From CAYMND01 sp964465065 (GTDB lineage Bacteria > Acidobacteriota > Aminicenantia > UBA2199): DNA of 28,115 bases. The position numbers and the translations under genes are program-made. A model generated the notes under the pieces. That model was not told where the DNA came from and did no database searches. It worked only from the letters and a program-made list of their open reading frames with translations. Below are positions 7,910-16,111 of the stretch, piece after piece. Numbering within the stretch: the stretch's first letter is position 1; every line of letters begins with the position of its first letter. The stretch covers positions 1-28,115 of the forward strand of contig CAYXHZ010000041.1 in NCBI GenBank assembly GCA_964465065.1, written 5' to 3'.

Positions 7910-10893
7910 ATCAGGCAGACAGTACGACCGGTTTGCCCGAAGGCGCCCGGTTGATCAACCAGCGTTTTGAAATCAAGAAAAGACTCGGCGTGGGGGGCAT
8001 GGGCGAGGTTTACCTGTGTTTTGACGGACGACTCAGCCGCAATGTCGCCCTGAAAAGGGTTGCGGCAGAAAAAGACGACAACGAGAACCGGGCTCGTTTC
8101 CTGCGTGAAGCCCGGGTGGCTTCGCAGCTCGATCACGCCAACATCTGCCCGATCTACGAGATCTACGAAGAAGACGACAACCAGTACATCGTCATGCAGT
8201 ATGTCGATGGGGTAACCCTGGAAACCATCCGCAAGCATCAGAAACTCAACGAAAACCAGATCATCGATATCGCTCTGCAGGTCTGCCAGGGTATGCAGGC
8301 CGCTCACGAAAAAGGCGTGGTACACCGGGACATCAAGGCGGCCAACATCATGATCGACCGCCAGGGGCGGGTCAAAATCCTCGATTTCGGTCTGGCCAAA
8401 CTGCATCATTCCCGGTTGATCAAGAGCGGTGGCGAGACGGTGCCCATGACCGAAAAAGGCATGGTCATCGGCACGGTGACCCACATGTCTCCGGAGCAGG
8501 CCAGGGGCGAGGAACTGGACGAACGAACCGACATCTTTTCTTTCGGCGTGGTGCTCTTCGAACTGTTCGAAGGGCGCAACCCATTCTGGAACCGGGACGC
8601 CATCACCACCCTCTACAACATCTGCAATTCCGATCCGGTCTACTCCGACAGCCTGCCCGAAGCCATCCGCCAGGTGATCGCCGCCTGCCTGGAGAAGAAC
8701 CGCCGGCAGCGTATCGCTTCGTTTTCCGAACTGGCCGAACGGCTGTCCGCCTGCCAGATGTCCCTGCTGCATAACGAGCCCCATCCGGCCCGTACGGAAA
8801 TTCTCAGCGGCAACGAAGTCGAGGTCATCAAGAAAGCCGTCAGCTCTTCGGACGGCAATCAGGATCTCAAGGACATCGTCTACCGGATCAACCGTTTCAA
8901 GGCCACCACCAGTCCGGTGTCCCGGATGCGCAGGCGCGGATTCGGGTTGACGCTGATCGCCGCCCTGCCCGTGCTGGGTCTGATCCTGTGGCTGACCGGG
9001 GTCTTGCGCATCGGCCATCGGGAGCAGCCGGTCAAGCCCGACCTGCCCAAACCGACGGCCATCGTCGTGCACCCGTTCCAGATCGACGGCGCCGTTTCCG
9101 AACGGGGCGGCATCTTTGCCGAACTGGTGGCTTATGTCCTGAACCAGTACCCGGGACTGGCCGCGGTCATGCCGGAATGGTTCGGGTCGGCCTCTCCGCT
9201 TCTCGCGGAATTGACCGGCGGCGACGCCGTCAAGCCGGACAGCGTCAATGGCTGCCGCGCTCTGTTCGAATTGAACGGCCGGATTTCGGCTCAGGCGGAT
9301 TTCATGAATCTGGACGCCCAGCTCCAGGAACGGGGACATGGCGGTCAAGCCATGGGGGTGACCCTGACCGGGGCCGGTACGGCCTCGTTGATCGACCATC
9401 AGGTCAAATCGCTTTGCGAACGGGTGGCCCGGCGCATTCTGGGCGATTCCTCGAATGCGCTCGTCATCCATATCGATCTGCCGATGCTGTTCGGCAGCGA
9501 CTGGGAGGGGATCAGCCGGTTTTTTCAGGCCCAGAAGCTGTACCGCCGCCTCGAGTACGCCCGGGCCGAGGAAATCTTGAAAACGGTTGCCTTCATGCCG
9601 CCGGCCCGCTACCTGTTGGCCGAGATCGCCTTCTTCAACGGAGACCGCGCCCGGGCGCTGGAGATCGTCGAAAAGGAACGGCCCGCTTTCAGCCAGTATC
9701 CCCCGCAACTCGGCCTCCTCTTCCGCTCCCTGGACCACCGGCTCCGGGCGGAGACCGATCTGGAGGTGGCACTGCTCCAGGACCTGGTGGCCCGTTACCC
9801 CCTGGACAAGTCCTTCCAGTACCGACTGGGCGAGGCCTACTTCCACACCGGCAACGCCGGACAGGCCATCCCGTTCTATCTGGCAGCGCTCCGGCTCGAC
9901 GAGGTCTTCCCGCCGGCACTCAACCACCTGGCCTATTGTTACGCCTACCAGGGGCTTCACGACCAGGCCTTCGCCCATTTCGAGAAGTACCATCAGCTGG
10001 ACCGCTCGGTCAACTCGTTCGATTCCTTCGGCGACGGATATTTCTACGCCGGCGATCTGGAGACGGCCCGGGCCTTCAAGGAGTCGGCCCTGAACGGTAA
10101 ACCGCAGGATATCGCCTGGGCCTTGTTGACCCTGGCCGACATCTACATCCTCAAGGGCGATTACGCTTCGGCTGACGAGGCGGCCGACCGCTACGCCGCG
10201 TTGTTCCCGATGGACCGCAAGATCGTCGGCGAGTCCCTGGTCAAGAAGGCCTGGATCCAGCTGATCCTGGACCGCCAGGAGGCAGGCCTGCAGCTTCTGG
10301 ACGAAGCCATGCAGCTCTACCGGCTCGAGCTCGATCGGGTTCGGGGGGACGACCGGGGCCAGATTTTGGGCAGCTTGATGGATTTGGGCGATCCCTGGCG
10401 GGAGATCCATTGGCTGCGCGGCTGGGTGCTGACCCGCTTGGGACGGCTCGATCAGGCCGCTCAGGAGCTTGCCTGGCTGGACCGTCTGGTGGAACGGCAC
10501 AAGCTGAGCCGCGAGCGTTTCGCCGTTCCGCTCAAATACCGCCATCACCTCAAGGCCATGATCGATCTGGCCCGGGGCGATGAAACGGCGGCCGAGCAGG
10601 AGCTCAGAAATACCCTGGACTTCGGCGAACGGCTCAATTACTGGATCACCTATTACAACCAGTCCTTCTTCAGCTGCGAACTGATCCGGTTTTTGATCCG
10701 GCGGCAGCGCTTTGAACAGGCCGGAGCCGAGATCGAACAGGCGGCCCGTTTCAACCCCCGCTACCCGCCGCTGTTGTGGCTGCGGCTGCGACTGGCCGAG
10801 AAAACCGGACAGGATACGCAGCCCGCCCGCCGTCTGCTGCAGGAAGTGCTGGGCAGCAACGATCTGCATATTCCGCCGCTGCTCGAAGAATGA
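7906..10893 (+). CDS. Membrane Ser/Thr protein kinase with TPR-like C-terminal domain
   Basis: A 995-residue protein. Residues about 21-285 form a complete Hanks-type kinase: Gly loop GVGGMGEVY (28-36), catalytic Lys50 in VALKRV, catalytic loop HRDIKAAN (140-147), DFG (160-162) and SPEQARG in the activation segment. A single membrane helix follows at about 346-366 (FGLTLIAALPVLGLILWLTG). The remaining roughly 620 residues should lie outside the cytoplasm. They contain helical TPR-like repeats from about residue 540 onward (for example RLGEAYFHTGNAGQAIPFYL and NHLAYCYAYQGLHDQAFAHF). The start is a GTG overlapping the upstream stop. All catalytic residues are present, so the kinase should be active. 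Its coupling to the FtsB-like gene suggests, but does not prove, a link to division or envelope status. Confidence 0.93.
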   Translation: MNQADSTTGLPEGARLINQRFEIKKRLGVGGMGEVYLCFDGRLSRNVALKRVAAEKDDNENRARFLREARVASQLDHANICPIYEIYEEDDNQYIVMQYVDGVTLETIRKHQKLNENQIIDIALQVCQGMQAAHEKGVVHRDIKAANIMIDRQGRVKILDFGLAKLHHSRLIKSGGETVPMTEKGMVIGTVTHMSPEQARGEELDERTDIFSFGVVLFELFEGRNPFWNRDAITTLYNICNSDPVYSDSLPEAIRQVIAACLEKNRRQRIASFSELAERLSACQMSLLHNEPHPARTEILSGNEVEVIKKAVSSSDGNQDLKDIVYRINRFKATTSPVSRMRRRGFGLTLIAALPVLGLILWLTGVLRIGHREQPVKPDLPKPTAIVVHPFQIDGAVSERGGIFAELVAYVLNQYPGLAAVMPEWFGSASPLLAELTGGDAVKPDSVNGCRALFELNGRISAQADFMNLDAQLQERGHGGQAMGVTLTGAGTASLIDHQVKSLCERVARRILGDSSNALVIHIDLPMLFGSDWEGISRFFQAQKLYRRLEYARAEEILKTVAFMPPARYLLAEIAFFNGDRARALEIVEKERPAFSQYPPQLGLLFRSLDHRLRAETDLEVALLQDLVARYPLDKSFQYRLGEAYFHTGNAGQAIPFYLAALRLDEVFPPALNHLAYCYAYQGLHDQAFAHFEKYHQLDRSVNSFDSFGDGYFYAGDLETARAFKESALNGKPQDIAWALLTLADIYILKGDYASADEAADRYAALFPMDRKIVGESLVKKAWIQLILDRQEAGLQLLDEAMQLYRLELDRVRGDDRGQILGSLMDLGDPWREIHWLRGWVLTRLGRLDQAAQELAWLDRLVERHKLSRERFAVPLKYRHHLKAMIDLARGDETAAEQELRNTLDFGERLNYWITYYNQSFFSCELIRFLIRRQRFEQAGAEIEQAARFNPRYPPLLWLRLRLAEKTGQDTQPARRLLQEVLGSNDLHIPPLLEE

Positions 10894-10970
10894 GATTCAT
10901 TCTCCTGCCGGTGTCCAGGCAGCTCGAGCGGCGACTGGGTGAACGGGAAAGCTGAAAGGAGGTGACGGCG

Positions 10971-11603
10971 ATGAAGGTCATTCTGATCAACGGCAGCCCC
11001 CATGAACAGGGGTGCACGTATACCGCCCTGGCGGAAGTGGCCCGGACTTTGCGGGACGAGGGCGTCGACAGCGAATTTTTTCATATCGGCACCAGACCCA
11101 TATCCGGCTGTTTGGCCTGTTACCGATGCCGGCAGCTGGGCCAGTGCGTGATTGAGGACCGGGTCAACGAATTCCTGGTCGGCGCCGAGGGCGCCGACGG
11201 CTTCATCTTCGGCTCGCCGGTGCATTACGCTTCGGCGGGCGGGGCCGTCACCGCTTTCCTGGACCGGGTGTTTTTCGCCGACGCGCTGACCGGCCGACAT
11301 TGTTTCTATCTCAAACCGGCCGCGGCCGTCGTCTCGGCGCGCAGAGCCGGAACCAGCGCCGCTTTGGACCAGCTCAACAAGTATTTCATGATCTCGCAGA
11401 TGCCGGTGATCTCTTCGCAGTACTGGAACATGGTGCACGGCCACAGTCCGGAGGATGTGAGCAAGGATCTGGAAGGACTGCAGATCATGCGCACCCTGGC
11501 GCGCAACATGGCCTGGTTTCTGCGTTGCAAGCAGGCGGGCTGTCAGTCTGGCGTTCCTTGGCCCCGACGCGAGGAGCCGCTGGTCACCAATTTCATCCGC
11601 TGA
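10971..11603 (+). CDS. Iron-sulfur flavoprotein / NADPH-dependent FMN reductase family
   Basis: A 210-residue flavodoxin-fold protein starting MKVILINGSPHEQG, the usual FMN phosphate-binding loop. It carries a compact cysteine cluster at C47, C50, C53 and C59 (GCLACYRCRQLGQC), as in iron-sulfur flavoproteins that bind a [4Fe-4S] cluster next to FMN. The segment GFIFGSPVHYASAGGAVTAF is the second flavin contact. The ATG at 10971 is chosen because the near-perfect Shine-Dalgarno AAAGGAGGTGA (10955-10965) ends 5 bp before it; the upstream GTG at 10962 lies inside that Shine-Dalgarno. A cytoplasmic redox role is likely; the electron partners are unknown. Confidence 0.88.
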   Translation: MKVILINGSPHEQGCTYTALAEVARTLRDEGVDSEFFHIGTRPISGCLACYRCRQLGQCVIEDRVNEFLVGAEGADGFIFGSPVHYASAGGAVTAFLDRVFFADALTGRHCFYLKPAAAVVSARRAGTSAALDQLNKYFMISQMPVISSQYWNMVHGHSPEDVSKDLEGLQIMRTLARNMAWFLRCKQAGCQSGVPWPRREEPLVTNFIR

Positions 11604-11623
11604 AGCGCACGGCAACGGCCACC

Positions 11624-12547
11624 ATGGAAAAAAACGGTATGCTGAAAATCAAAGACAACGGACAGGGCAACGTCCACGATTTCCATGAAGTGAACCGGCT
11701 CGCCGAAAGCGGTACGCGCTGGGTCATGGCCATCACCGCGTTCATGATGGTCGTCGAGATCGCCGCCGGCCTGTACTTCAATTCCATGGCCCTGCTGGCC
11801 GATGGCTGGCATATGAGCTCGCATACCATGGCCATCGGTCTGAGCGTTCTGGCCTATGCCGCTTCGCGCCGCTACGCCCGTGACGGGCGCTTTGCCTTCG
11901 GCACCTGGAAGATCGAGATCCTAGGCGGTTTCGCCAGCGCCATCTTTCTGATCGGAGTGGCGGCGTTCATGGTCTATCACTCGCTGGAGCGGATCCTGGC
12001 TCCGCAGGCGATTCATTACCGGGAGGCGGTCGTCGTGGCCGTCATCGGTCTCCTGGTCAACCTGGCCTGCGCGCTGATCCTGGGAAAACCGCACCGGCAT
12101 GAGCGGCATGGCCATGACGACCTCAACCTGAAATCGGCCTACACCCATGTACTGGCCGATGCGGCCACTTCGCTGCTGGCCATCGCCGCCCTGGCCGGCG
12201 GCTGGAGTTTCGGCTGGGTTTGGCTGGACCCGTTGATGGGCATTGTCGGGGCCGTTCTCATCGGCGTTTGGGCCAAAAAACTGCTGGTCGAAACCGGGTC
12301 GGTGTTGCTCGACCGCGAGATGGATCACCCGATCGTCGCCGAAATCCGCGAGATCATCGAAGGCGGTGCCAACCGGGGAGTCAACCGCATCACCGACTTG
12401 CATGTCTGGCGGGCCGGCAGCAACGCCTATTACTGTGTCGTCAGTCTGGACAGCCGCGATGCCGCTCTCACCCCGGACGAGATCCGCCGCCAGCTGGCAA
12501 TGCACGGGGAGATCGTGCACACCACCATCGAACTGCATCTGGTGTAG
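11624..12547 (+). CDS. Cation diffusion facilitator, DmeF-like divalent metal efflux protein
   Basis: A CDF-family transporter of 307 residues with six membrane helices, exporting divalent metal ions against protons. The N-terminal helices contain SMALLADGWHMSSHT, and helix V contains the metal-site HxxxD motif HVLADAATS. The pattern of WLDPLMGIVGAVLIGVWA followed by LLVETGSVLLD matches the Co/Ni exporter DmeF group. The cytoplasmic loop has a short His-rich run (HRHERHGHDD), and the C-terminal domain ends with VHTTIELHLV. The ATG at 11624 begins 20 bp after the flavoprotein stop; a second ATG at 11639 is possible, and neither has a good Shine-Dalgarno. The metal is inferred only from resemblance. 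Confidence 0.87.
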   Translation: MEKNGMLKIKDNGQGNVHDFHEVNRLAESGTRWVMAITAFMMVVEIAAGLYFNSMALLADGWHMSSHTMAIGLSVLAYAASRRYARDGRFAFGTWKIEILGGFASAIFLIGVAAFMVYHSLERILAPQAIHYREAVVVAVIGLLVNLACALILGKPHRHERHGHDDLNLKSAYTHVLADAATSLLAIAALAGGWSFGWVWLDPLMGIVGAVLIGVWAKKLLVETGSVLLDREMDHPIVAEIREIIEGGANRGVNRITDLHVWRAGSNAYYCVVSLDSRDAALTPDEIRRQLAMHGEIVHTTIELHLV

Positions 12548-12627
12548 ACACGGTCCGGAACCGGGCCGGTATTCCCGGCTGAGCCGAACGGTTCAGTAAA
12601 AAAAATTAAAAATTAACCTCAATCTTA

Positions 12628-12657
12628 TTGACTAAAACCGCCAATTCGAGGTAATAA
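12628..12657 (+). promoter_or_regulatory. Candidate promoter of the symporter gene
   Basis: In the AT-rich 149-bp gap after the CDF gene, TTGACT (12628-12633) is followed after 18 bp by TAATAA (12652-12657). The -35 is good and the -10 is moderate. It starts about 40 bp before the symporter ATG. Confidence 0.4.
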
Positions 12658-12696
12658 AAATGATCAAAATTCTTCGAGAGGAAATGTGACAAGAGG

Positions 12697-14136
12697 ATGA
12701 CTATTTCGACTCAACAGTGGATCATTTCGGGTGTGGCTCTGTACATGCTGGCCATGATCGCCATCGGCTGGTGGGCCAGCCGCAAAGTCAAGAACACCAA
12801 GGATTTCATCGTCGCCGGCGGCCAGATCGGCTGGCTGCTGTCCTTCGGCTCGATCTTCGCCACCTGGTTCGGTGCCGAGACCTGCATGGGCGCTTCGGCC
12901 ACCGCCCACAACAAGGGGATTTTGGGGGTCATGTCCGATCCTTTCGGCGCCGGACTGTGCCTGATCATCTTCGGTTTGTTCTTCGCCAAGTTTTTCCGCA
13001 GGCTGGGCATCGAGACCGTTGTCGACTTCTTCGAGATCCGCTACGGCCGGAAAGTGGCCGTCTGGCTCAGCTTCGTCTATATCCCGGTGTACATCGGCTG
13101 GATCGGCGCCCAGCTGCTGGCCTTCGGCATCATTCTCAATTCCCTGACCGGTCTGCCCATCATGCCGTCGGTGATCATCTCCACGGCTGTGGTCCTGGCT
13201 TACACCTTTCTGGGCGGCATGCTGGCCGATATCTGGGCCGATTTCTTCAACATGATTGTCCTGGCCGCAGGCTTGTTGTTCATTTTTCCTTTTTTCATGA
13301 AGGATATCGGCGGTTTTGCCGCCGCCCGAGCCGCCGTACCCGATCATTTCTTCCACTTCTACCCTCATGACGGCGGTCCCCTGGCCTGGCTCAACTACTT
13401 TCAGGCCCTGATGATCGTCGGCATCGGCTCGCTGCCGGCCCAGGACCTGTTCCAGCGCACCATGTCCACCCGCAGCCCGGAAATCTCCAAGTGGACTTCG
13501 ATAGCCGCCGGTTTCAGCTACGTGGTCATGGGCATGATCCCGGTGCTGATGGGCATTTTCGGCAAACTGGTTCTGCCGGAATCCGCCGGTGAATCCATCC
13601 TGATCGATCTGGCCATGAAATACCTGCCCGGACCGATGATCGCCCTGATGATCGGCGGCCTGCTGGCGGCCATCATGAGCTCCGCCGACAGCGCCATCCT
13701 GGCCCCCTCCAGCATCATCGGCCACAACATAGTCCACTACCTCAAGCCCAAGGCCAGCGAACGGTTCATGCTCCTCTTCTGTCGCGGCAGCGTCATCGTG
13801 GTCGGGCTGATCTCGCTGGCTCTGGCCCTGTACTTCCAGAACATCTACCGCCTTTGCCAGGAATCCTGGGGCATTCTGCTGACCGGAGTGGCCGCGCCGA
13901 TGATCGCCGGGGTCTACTGGAAACGGGCCACCACTTCCGGGGCGCTGGCTTCGGCCGGATTCGGAGTGGCCAGCTGGATCGCCAGCAAACTGGTCTGTCC
14001 GGACGACTACCCCCACAACCTGATCGGTTTTTCGGTATCGGTATTGGCCCTGATCGTGGTCAGCCTGCTGACCCGGACCGAGTTGCAGACCGCCGAAACC
14101 GAGACCGTGGTCCCAACGGCGGGGATGCCCTCGTGA
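12697..14136 (+). CDS. Sodium:solute symporter (SSS) family permease
   Basis: A 479-residue polytopic membrane protein with about 12-13 hydrophobic helices. N-terminal features typical of the SSS/LeuT-fold family include WWASRKVKNTKDFIVAGGQI and FATWFGAETCMGASATAH. Helix VIII has IMSSADSAILAPSSIIGHN, matching the conserved SSxDS-type sodium site. Such proteins use the sodium gradient to import sugars, amino acids or organic acids; the substrate cannot be read here. The ATG at 12697 directly follows AAGAGG, and a more distant GAGAGGAAA lies at 12676, so ribosome binding is not ideal. The stop overlaps the following GNAT gene (GTGA). Confidence 0.9.
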   Translation: MTISTQQWIISGVALYMLAMIAIGWWASRKVKNTKDFIVAGGQIGWLLSFGSIFATWFGAETCMGASATAHNKGILGVMSDPFGAGLCLIIFGLFFAKFFRRLGIETVVDFFEIRYGRKVAVWLSFVYIPVYIGWIGAQLLAFGIILNSLTGLPIMPSVIISTAVVLAYTFLGGMLADIWADFFNMIVLAAGLLFIFPFFMKDIGGFAAARAAVPDHFFHFYPHDGGPLAWLNYFQALMIVGIGSLPAQDLFQRTMSTRSPEISKWTSIAAGFSYVVMGMIPVLMGIFGKLVLPESAGESILIDLAMKYLPGPMIALMIGGLLAAIMSSADSAILAPSSIIGHNIVHYLKPKASERFMLLFCRGSVIVVGLISLALALYFQNIYRLCQESWGILLTGVAAPMIAGVYWKRATTSGALASAGFGVASWIASKLVCPDDYPHNLIGFSVSVLALIVVSLLTRTELQTAETETVVPTAGMPS

Positions 14137-14684
14137 AGCTGGTCAGCGAGTATCTCGAGCTGACGGCGGCGACCTTGCCGCTTGTCTGCGCCGAGCTCGA
14201 CTCTCCCGGTGCTCTGGAAAAATTGCTGCAGGTACCGCGGGAACCCGACTGGCCACCCGGCGAGTACGACCGGTCGGCCCAGGAGTATTTCCGGGAGCGT
14301 CTGCAGGCCGGTGGCGCGGAGATCATCGGCTGGCTCGGCTGGTACGCGGTGCGGATGGAAGCGGACCGGGCCTCGGCGCTGGTCGGGGCGGCCGGATTCT
14401 TCGGTCCGCCCGATCAGTCCGGACTGGTCGAAATCGGCTTTTCCGTCCTGCCGGCCTGGCGCGGGCGCGGTTACGCGCTGGAAATGGTCCGGGTGCTGGT
14501 GAACTTTGCCTTTCGCGATCGGCGGGTGGATAAAGTCATCGCCCATACGGCAGTGGAAAACGCTGTTTCAGCCCGGGTGCTGCTCAAGTGCGGTTTCGTC
14601 CGCAGCGGACGGGATAGCGACAGCGGTCTGGACTGCTATGAACTGGCGCGTCCGGCCTCGACGGCACCGGATACTGTGTTATAA
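14133..14684 (+). CDS. GNAT-family N-acetyltransferase (RimJ/RimL type)
   Basis: A 183-residue acetyltransferase of the RimJ/RimL-like branch. Motif A for acetyl-CoA binding is seen as IGFSVLPAWRGRGYALEMVR (the R/Q-x2-G-x-G/A pattern), preceded by AAGFFGPP and followed by the motif B segment VIAHTAVENAVSARVLLKCGF. The GTG at 14133 overlaps the symporter stop by 4 bp. The frame is open further upstream, but that sequence is the symporter gene in another frame. Co-translation with the symporter suggests modification of the imported compound or of a related amine, but this is inference. The stop codon overlaps a good -10 element for the next transcript. Confidence 0.87.
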   Translation: MKLVSEYLELTAATLPLVCAELDSPGALEKLLQVPREPDWPPGEYDRSAQEYFRERLQAGGAEIIGWLGWYAVRMEADRASALVGAAGFFGPPDQSGLVEIGFSVLPAWRGRGYALEMVRVLVNFAFRDRRVDKVIAHTAVENAVSARVLLKCGFVRSGRDSDSGLDCYELARPASTAPDTVL

Positions 14685-14685
14685 T
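14658..14685 (+). promoter_or_regulatory. Extended -10 promoter upstream of the DUF3795 gene
   Basis: TCGACG (14658-14663), a 16-bp spacer, then TATAAT (14680-14685) preceded by TG-N, the extended -10 form. It overlaps the end of the GNAT gene and predicts transcription from about 14692. Confidence 0.5.
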
Positions 14686-14691
14686 CTGCAG

Positions 14692-14881
14692 ATCTGAATC
14701 CATGATCAGTCAATTCGTACAGGAGGAGCGGCCGATGATACAGTGAGGACACGCGCAGAGGATCAGGTCCTCTGAAGATTCGTGGAAGAACTCGTCATCC
14801 GGTCGATCGCCGGCCCGTCGTCGCGACGGTGCCGCTGATCCTATCCATTTGCTCAGGCATTGAGCCGAAAAGGAGAATTGT
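14692..14881 (+). promoter_or_regulatory. Structured 5' leader with a three-codon mini-ORF
   Basis: About 190 bp between the predicted start of transcription and the DUF3795 ATG. It contains a strong Shine-Dalgarno AGGAGGAG (14721-14728) placed before ATG ATA CAG TGA (14735-14746). Three perfect short stems follow: AGAGGA/TCCTCT, CCGTCG/CGACGG and GCTCA/TGAGC. The last ends just upstream of the DUF3795 Shine-Dalgarno. This could be a translational control leader, or the remains of a gene. No known riboswitch class is recognised. Confidence 0.35.
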
Positions 14882-15211
14882 ATGATTGCGTATTGTGGAG
14901 CCGATTGTTCGAAATGTGACAGTTACCTCGCCACCCAGACGGGAAACCCCGCAGAATTGATCCGAGTCGCCGCCAAACTGGCCGAATTGTACCACGCCGA
15001 GGTCAAACCGGAGTATGTGGTCTGCGACGGCTGCCGCGGCGACGGCCGGCATTCCTATTTTTGCGGTAACCTGTGCAAGATGCGGCGTTGCTGTGAATCC
15101 AGGGGCTTTCATTCCTGCATCGAGTGCGGAGAATACCCCTGTCCCGAGCTGCAGGATGAGCTGAACAAAATTCCGGGTGCCCGGGAGAACCTGGAAAAAT
15201 TGAGAAAATAA
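14882..15211 (+). CDS. DUF3795 cysteine-rich small protein
   Basis: A 109-residue protein beginning MIAYCGADCSKCDSYLATQ, the hallmark of DUF3795, and rich in cysteine pairs: C5, C9 and C12, then CDGC, FCGNLCKMRRCC and CIECGEYPC. These could bind a metal or an iron-sulfur cluster. The family has no assigned biochemical function. AAGGAG lies 6 bp upstream of the ATG, a clear ribosome site. It is a single gene behind a long leader, with a GC-rich terminator-like hairpin 13 bp after the stop. Confidence 0.85.
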   Translation: MIAYCGADCSKCDSYLATQTGNPAELIRVAAKLAELYHAEVKPEYVVCDGCRGDGRHSYFCGNLCKMRRCCESRGFHSCIECGEYPCPELQDELNKIPGARENLEKLRK

Positions 15212-15223
15212 CCTGTTGATAAG

Positions 15224-15259
15224 GGGGCGGCCCTGTGCCGCCCCTCCAGTTCGGTTTTT
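15224..15259 (+). terminator. Rho-independent-type terminator after the DUF3795 gene
   Basis: A perfect 8-bp GC stem, GGGGCGGC (15224-15231) with GCCGCCCC (15237-15244), and a 5-nt loop. The T run (15255-15259) begins 10 bp after the stem rather than directly, so efficiency is uncertain. Confidence 0.55.
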
Positions 15260-15300
15260 CCTTTTTAGATTTTTAAAAAGGGTTTGTCCCCCAGGGATTC
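15253..15300 (+). repeat. Imperfect 48-bp direct repeat, left copy
   Basis: It aligns without gaps to 16925-16972, with 34 of 48 matches by my count. The best-kept part is TGTCCCCC near the right end. The left copy also contains a perfect 8-bp hairpin (CCTTTTTA/TAAAAAGG, 15260-15281). The two copies flank the DUF3307/SatD pair in the same orientation. Confidence 0.45.
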
Positions 15301-15330
15301 CTCCTCAGAATCAAGTTATTTTGTGATAAA

Positions 15331-15352
15331 TTATGCATAGCAAGGTGCATAA
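15331..15352 (-). terminator. Weak inverted repeat downstream of the DUF3307 gene
   Basis: TTATGCA (15331-15337) and TGCATAA (15346-15352) form a 7-bp stem in an AT-rich gap 29 bp after the DUF3307 stop. It lies between converging genes, and only a short T-rich tract follows on the minus strand, so it is a weak terminator candidate. Confidence 0.25.
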
Positions 15353-15381
15353 TAATAAAATATGCACTGCTGGTGCTGCGA

Positions 15382-16110
15382 TTATCTCGGGAGGATGAGA
15401 CAGGTCAAAAGGGCGAACAGGGTGCTGAACAGTGTGCCCATCAGGAAGTATTCGCCGAATTTCTGGTCTTTAACGATTTTGTCGTAGCGGGCGATGGACT
15501 TGGCCGTTAAGACAAAGCCAATGGCGGCGAATTGTTCCAACGAAATGAGAATCACCATCAGAAAACGTTCCAAAAAACCGATAACCGCTCCCGCTTTGAG
15601 GGTTCCTTCATCGCTCATCTCATTGCTTACCGGTTTCATGTGCCCCATCAATTTGACAAAGGAAATGTTGGCCGGTTTGCCAATAATCAGGATCATCAGG
15701 ATCCAGCGTATAACGACAGAGTACGACAGGTTTAAGCCCGTCAGATATTTATTGATCGCCGATAGAGGCGCTATCCCGGCAGATTGACTTGTTAGCCATT
15801 CAGCGGCGAGTAGGATGAATGAAAGATGCAATGCCTGGGTTATGACAAAGAGGAAAACGATAGACAGCCTAGGGCTTTGTCTTTCTTGTAAACGCTTTAC
15901 GGCGATTTCCAGAAGGGAATGGAGCAGAATCAGAATTATGGTGACGACCAAAAGCTTTGGGTGAAAAAAAGGGAGGGTCAAGATAATGCCGATAGCTCCG
16001 GAAACCAGGCTTCTTTTTACCCAGGCCCAAGCGCCTGGCTTCTCGTAACGAGGTAGAAAGAAGTAATCTAGTATGTAGACGAGAAGCAGGAAGTTTATGG
16101 TGTCTGGCAT
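15382..16110 (-). CDS. DUF3307-containing integral membrane protein (SatD partner)
   Basis: A 242-residue protein with about six or seven membrane helices. The N-terminal half (MPDTINFLLLVYILDYFFLP onward) corresponds to the DUF3307 region. The C-terminal half has a segment I recognise from this family: GAVIGFLERFLMVILISLEQ followed by FAAIGFVLTAKSIARYDKI and EYFLMGTLFSTLFALL. DUF3307 proteins are commonly encoded next to SatD proteins, as here. The ATG at 16110 begins 1 bp after the SatD stop, with GGGG upstream; a longer in-frame start at 16149 would overlap satD and lacks support. Function is unknown; a channel or membrane effector role is inference. Base composition is visibly AT-richer than the core genes. 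Confidence 0.82.
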   Translation of the reverse strand: MPDTINFLLLVYILDYFFLPRYEKPGAWAWVKRSLVSGAIGIILTLPFFHPKLLVVTIILILLHSLLEIAVKRLQERQSPRLSIVFLFVITQALHLSFILLAAEWLTSQSAGIAPLSAINKYLTGLNLSYSVVIRWILMILIIGKPANISFVKLMGHMKPVSNEMSDEGTLKAGAVIGFLERFLMVILISLEQFAAIGFVLTAKSIARYDKIVKDQKFGEYFLMGTLFSTLFALLTCLILPR

Positions 16111-16111
16111 A

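Noticed and set aside
7858..10869. A 1003-codon open frame antisense to the kinase gene
   Set aside because: Its composition (very rich in Gln, Gly, Asp, Arg) is typical of the mirror of a GC-rich gene, no family signature is present, and the sense strand encodes a complete kinase.
12664..14016. A 450-codon open frame antisense to the symporter gene
   Set aside because: Asp/Gln/His-rich shadow composition; the sense strand is an unmistakable membrane transporter.
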